Positions 25,865-27,859 of a stretch of DNA of 27,859 nt are shown here, one piece after another. Where the stretch lies: positions 1-27,859 of the forward strand of contig DATLCC010000049.1 of assembly GCA_035526585.1 (NCBI GenBank). Direction: 5' to 3'. A program made the translations under genes and the position numbers. This DNA is from JAJPHT01 sp035526585. Lineage in GTDB: Archaea; Thermoplasmatota; SW-10-69-26; JACQPN01; JAJPHT01. The notes below the pieces were generated by a model. The model was not told the origin of the DNA. It ran no database searches and saw only the letters and a program-made list of their open reading frames with translations. How positions within the stretch are numbered: position 1 is the first letter of the stretch; each line of letters opens with the position of its first letter.

Positions 25865-25922
25865 CGTCACCCCTATCCTTGCTGAATGGGGGACCCGAAA
25901 TTTTTCCTCAGAAAAATTTCGG
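25865..25922 (-). repeat. Family I hairpin-plus-tail element, copy G
   Basis: Perfect 12-bp arms CCGAAATTTTTC / GAAAAATTTCGG (25895-25906 and 25911-25922). The minus-strand loop is TGAG, the only copy outside the UNCG class. Tail complement at 25865-25883; spacer GAATGGGGGAC as in copy B. It ends 68 bp before the MFS start, antisense to it, and faces copy F. Confidence 0.9.
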
Positions 25923-25960
25923 CCCTGACAGCCATGTCTCGACCCTTCGAACGAGCGACC

Positions 25961-25967
25961 CTTATCT
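25961..25967 (+). promoter_or_regulatory. TATA-like box of the MFS gene
   Basis: CTTATCT, centred 27 nt before GTG 25991. It supports that GTG as a leaderless start rather than the earlier in-frame starts at 25886 or 25934. Confidence 0.55.
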
Positions 25968-25990
25968 GCTTTCCTCGACTTCATCCAAGG

Positions 25991-27145
25991 GTGAAGCTCG
26001 CCCGCAACGTCGCGCTCCTCGCCATCGCGAGCTTCCTGGCGGACGTCTCGGGTGAGATGCTCCTCGCCGTGCTTCCGTTCCTCCTCGTGGCGCAGGGCGC
26101 GACGGGGCTCGCGATCGGGCTCGTGGATGGGCTGGCGGACGCAGTGGGCCACGTGCTGAAGCCCGTCGCGGGGCGGCTCGCGGACCGGTGGGGGCGGCGC
26201 AAGCCGCTCATCGTCTCGGGCTATCTCGTGGCCGCGGTGTCGCGCTTTGGCATCGCCGCGGCGACCACGTGGCCCGTCTCGCTCGTCTTCCGCGCGAGCG
26301 ACCGCGTCGGGAAGGGGCTGCGCACCGCGCCGCGCGACGCGCTCCTCGCCGAGAGCGTGCCGCCGGCGCAGCGCGGGCGCGCGTTCGGCCTCCACCGCGC
26401 GGCCGACACGGCGGGCGCCGTGGTGGGCGTGAGCCTCGCGCTCGGCGCGCTCCTCGTCTTTGGGGCAACCCCGGCGAGCATCGTCGCCGCGGGCGCCATC
26501 GTCGGGCTTTCCACCGTGATCCCCCTGCTCTTCGTGCGGGAGGTCGACGCGCACGCGACGGCCAAGGCCGAAGGCGACGCGCCGCGAAGCCCCCGCTTCC
26601 GCGCCTTCGTCCTCCTCGCAGGGCTCTTTGCGCTCGGCGAGGTGAGCTACATGTTCTTCGTGCTCCGCGTCGCGCGAAGCTCGACCGAAGCGACCGCCGT
26701 CGCCCTCTACCTGCTGTTCAACCTCGTCTACGTCGCCGCGGCCTACCCGGCCGGGAAGCTCGGTGACCGCATCGGAAAGCCGCGCGTCCTCCTCGCCGGC
26801 TGGCTCCTCTTCGCGCTCGCCGCCGCGCTCTTCATCCCCGCCCCCTCGCTCCCCATGACGATCGCCGGGTTTGTTCTCCTCGGCCTCTCGTTCGCGGGCT
26901 TCGAGAGCATGCAGCGCGCCTTCGCCGCCGACCTCGCCGGCGCGCGCGGCCGCAGCACGCAGCTCGGATGGTTCCACGCGACGATCGGGCTCTCCGCCGT
27001 CACGGGCGGCATCGTCGCAGGTCTGCTTTGGGACCGCGTGGGAGAATGGGCCACCTTCGCATGGGCCGCCGGGCTCGCGCTCGTCGCGGCGGTCGCCCTG
27101 TCGTTCGTCTTCGTCGCGAAGTCGCGCGTCAGCGGGACTTCGTGA
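25991..27145 (+). CDS. MFS transporter
   Basis: Major facilitator superfamily transporter, 384 aa with 12 predicted membrane segments. The loop 2-3 signature reads GRLADRWGRRKP, and its second-half counterpart reads GKLGDRIGKPR. The stretch ASDRVGKGLRTAPRDALLAESVPPAQRGRAFG is typical of a widespread archaeal/bacterial MFS subgroup of unknown substrate. The GTG at 25991 is chosen because the first membrane segment begins within 10 residues and a TATA-like box lies 27 nt upstream. The 3' end overlaps the convergent enoyl-CoA hydratase gene by 17 bp. Confidence 0.88.
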   Translation: MKLARNVALLAIASFLADVSGEMLLAVLPFLLVAQGATGLAIGLVDGLADAVGHVLKPVAGRLADRWGRRKPLIVSGYLVAAVSRFGIAAATTWPVSLVFRASDRVGKGLRTAPRDALLAESVPPAQRGRAFGLHRAADTAGAVVGVSLALGALLVFGATPASIVAAGAIVGLSTVIPLLFVREVDAHATAKAEGDAPRSPRFRAFVLLAGLFALGEVSYMFFVLRVARSSTEATAVALYLLFNLVYVAAAYPAGKLGDRIGKPRVLLAGWLLFALAAALFIPAPSLPMTIAGFVLLGLSFAGFESMQRAFAADLAGARGRSTQLGWFHATIGLSAVTGGIVAGLLWDRVGEWATFAWAAGLALVAAVALSFVFVAKSRVSGTS

Positions 27146-27859
27146 GGAATGCCGCGATCCCCGCCTTGGCCTCCGCGCTCTGGAACGCGAGCGAGAAGAG
27201 CTCGATCTCGCGCTCCAGCGACTCGCGCAGCGGGAGATCCTCGCTCGCCCGGAGGGCCTCCTTCGCGAGCCGCAGCGCGACGGGGCTCTTCGCAGCCATG
27301 GTTCGGCCGATCTCCTTCGCCTTCGCGAGCGGATCGTCCGCCACCTCGTCGACGAGCCCCCACGCGAGCGCGGTCGCCGCGTCGATGGGCTCCCCCGTGA
27401 GCACCATGCGGCTCGCGCGCCCGACGCCCACGAGGCGCGGCAGCCGCTGCGTGCCGCCGCCGCCCGGGATGATGCCGAGGCCGATCTCGGGCTGACCGAG
27501 CTTCGCGCCTGGCGCCGCCACGCGCAGGTCGCACGCCATCGCGAGCTCCAATCCTGCGCCAAGCGCATGCCCGTTCAACGCCGCGAGCACGGGCTTCGGA
27601 TGCGACGCCACGGCGGTGAAGATGTTGGGCGCGCTGATGAACCGGCGCTGCTCGAACGTCGAGCGCGCCGCCATCTCCTCCAGATCCGCGCCCGCCGCGA
27701 ACGCCTTGTCGCCCGCCCCGCGCAGGATGACGACGCGCGCGTCCGGATCCGCCTTGTCCGCCGCGAGCGCCTCGAGGAGCGCGTGACGGAGCGCGGCGCT
27801 CAGCGCATTGCGCTTCTCGGGGCGATCCAAGGTGAGGACGAGGAGCGGGCCCTCACGTT
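27129..27859 (-). CDS. enoyl-CoA hydratase/isomerase family protein (5' end cut by window)
   Basis: Crotonase-fold enzyme that hydrates trans-2-enoyl-CoA in fatty acid or related acyl-CoA degradation. Visible: LDRPEKRNALS near the N-terminus, oxyanion segment AAGADLEEM, HALGAGLELAMACD with the first catalytic Glu, and LGQPEIGLGIIPGGGGTQRL with the second. The frame is open to the window edge and the sequence before the first in-window start (EGPLLVLTLDRP) fits the family, so the gene continues beyond base 27859. The final residues end in LTKSR, a common family tail. Confidence 0.92.
   Translation of the reverse strand, partial: REGPLLVLTLDRPEKRNALSAALRHALLEALAADKADPDARVVILRGAGDKAFAAGADLEEMAARSTFEQRRFISAPNIFTAVASHPKPVLAALNGHALGAGLELAMACDLRVAAPGAKLGQPEIGLGIIPGGGGTQRLPRLVGVGRASRMVLTGEPIDAATALAWGLVDEVADDPLAKAKEIGRTMAAKSPVALRLAKEALRASEDLPLRESLEREIELFSLAFQSAEAKAGIAAFLTKSR

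Larger units (their letters stand above)
25601..25990. other. intergenic island between aldehyde dehydrogenase and MFS genes
   Basis: 390 bp without a convincing gene. It holds inward-facing family I copies F and G, a GTAACC dyad between them and the MFS promoter at the right. One frame crosses the whole island but is just translated repeat sequence. Confidence 0.7.

Noticed and set aside
23939..27568. long minus-strand frames opposite aldehyde dehydrogenase and MFS genes
   Set aside because: Antisense shadows; no motifs.

Overview
The window is chromosomal DNA from a GC-rich archaeon. Archaeal markers include PurP, two Nep1 rRNA methyltransferases, an AK6/Fap7-type kinase, the Nob1 nuclease and a ribose-1,5-bisphosphate isomerase-like enzyme. 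Several genes have TATA boxes about 26-28 nt before the start codon, as expected for leaderless mRNAs. A bacterial-type DNA gyrase (gyrB-gyrA) and proteins that are not strongly acidic fit a high-GC Thermoplasmatota-like euryarchaeon better than a haloarchaeon; that placement is inference. I see no rRNA, tRNA, CRISPR array or transposase.

Layout. 1-2.4 kb: NUDIX hydrolase, APC-type permease and a small membrane protein. 2.4-6.2 kb: purP, then two nep1 paralogues in tandem, separated by about 1.1 kb that holds a small lower-GC gene. 6.2-8.2 kb: a leftward overlapping operon (unknown protein, AK6-type kinase, CDP-alcohol phosphatidyltransferase). 8.2-11 kb: a lipoprotein with Thr-Pro repeats, then divergent Lrp/AsnC regulator and thioredoxin genes sharing the same promoter box. 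11-16.3 kb (all leftward): secreted alpha/beta hydrolase, CPBP protease, zinc-ribbon/J-domain protein, and an overlapping isopropylmalate dehydrogenase-like and dehydratase small-subunit pair. 16.4-22.2 kb: ribose-1,5-bisphosphate isomerase-like gene facing gyrA and gyrB. 22.4-27.9 kb: nob1, DUF72 protein, a small disordered protein, aldehyde dehydrogenase, MFS transporter and a truncated enoyl-CoA hydratase.

The main unexplained feature is a dispersed element, family I, with eight copies. Each copy is a 10-16 bp-arm hairpin plus a conserved tail, GGCAAGGATGGGGGTGACG. Read with the tail downstream, the loop is UGCG or UCCG closed by C-G in seven of eight copies, which is the cUNCGg tetraloop class, and the arms vary in a compensatory way. 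Six copies lie in sense orientation after a stop codon. Six form three inward-facing pairs (4442-5442, 10372-10746, 25626-25922), and each pair shares a spacer subtype. A second family, II, is made of roughly 11-bp units centred on CACGTGG-like sequence. It occurs at three places, one of them inside a coding region.

Nep1, AK6/Fap7 and Nob1 all belong to small-subunit ribosome maturation, so that pathway is well represented here.
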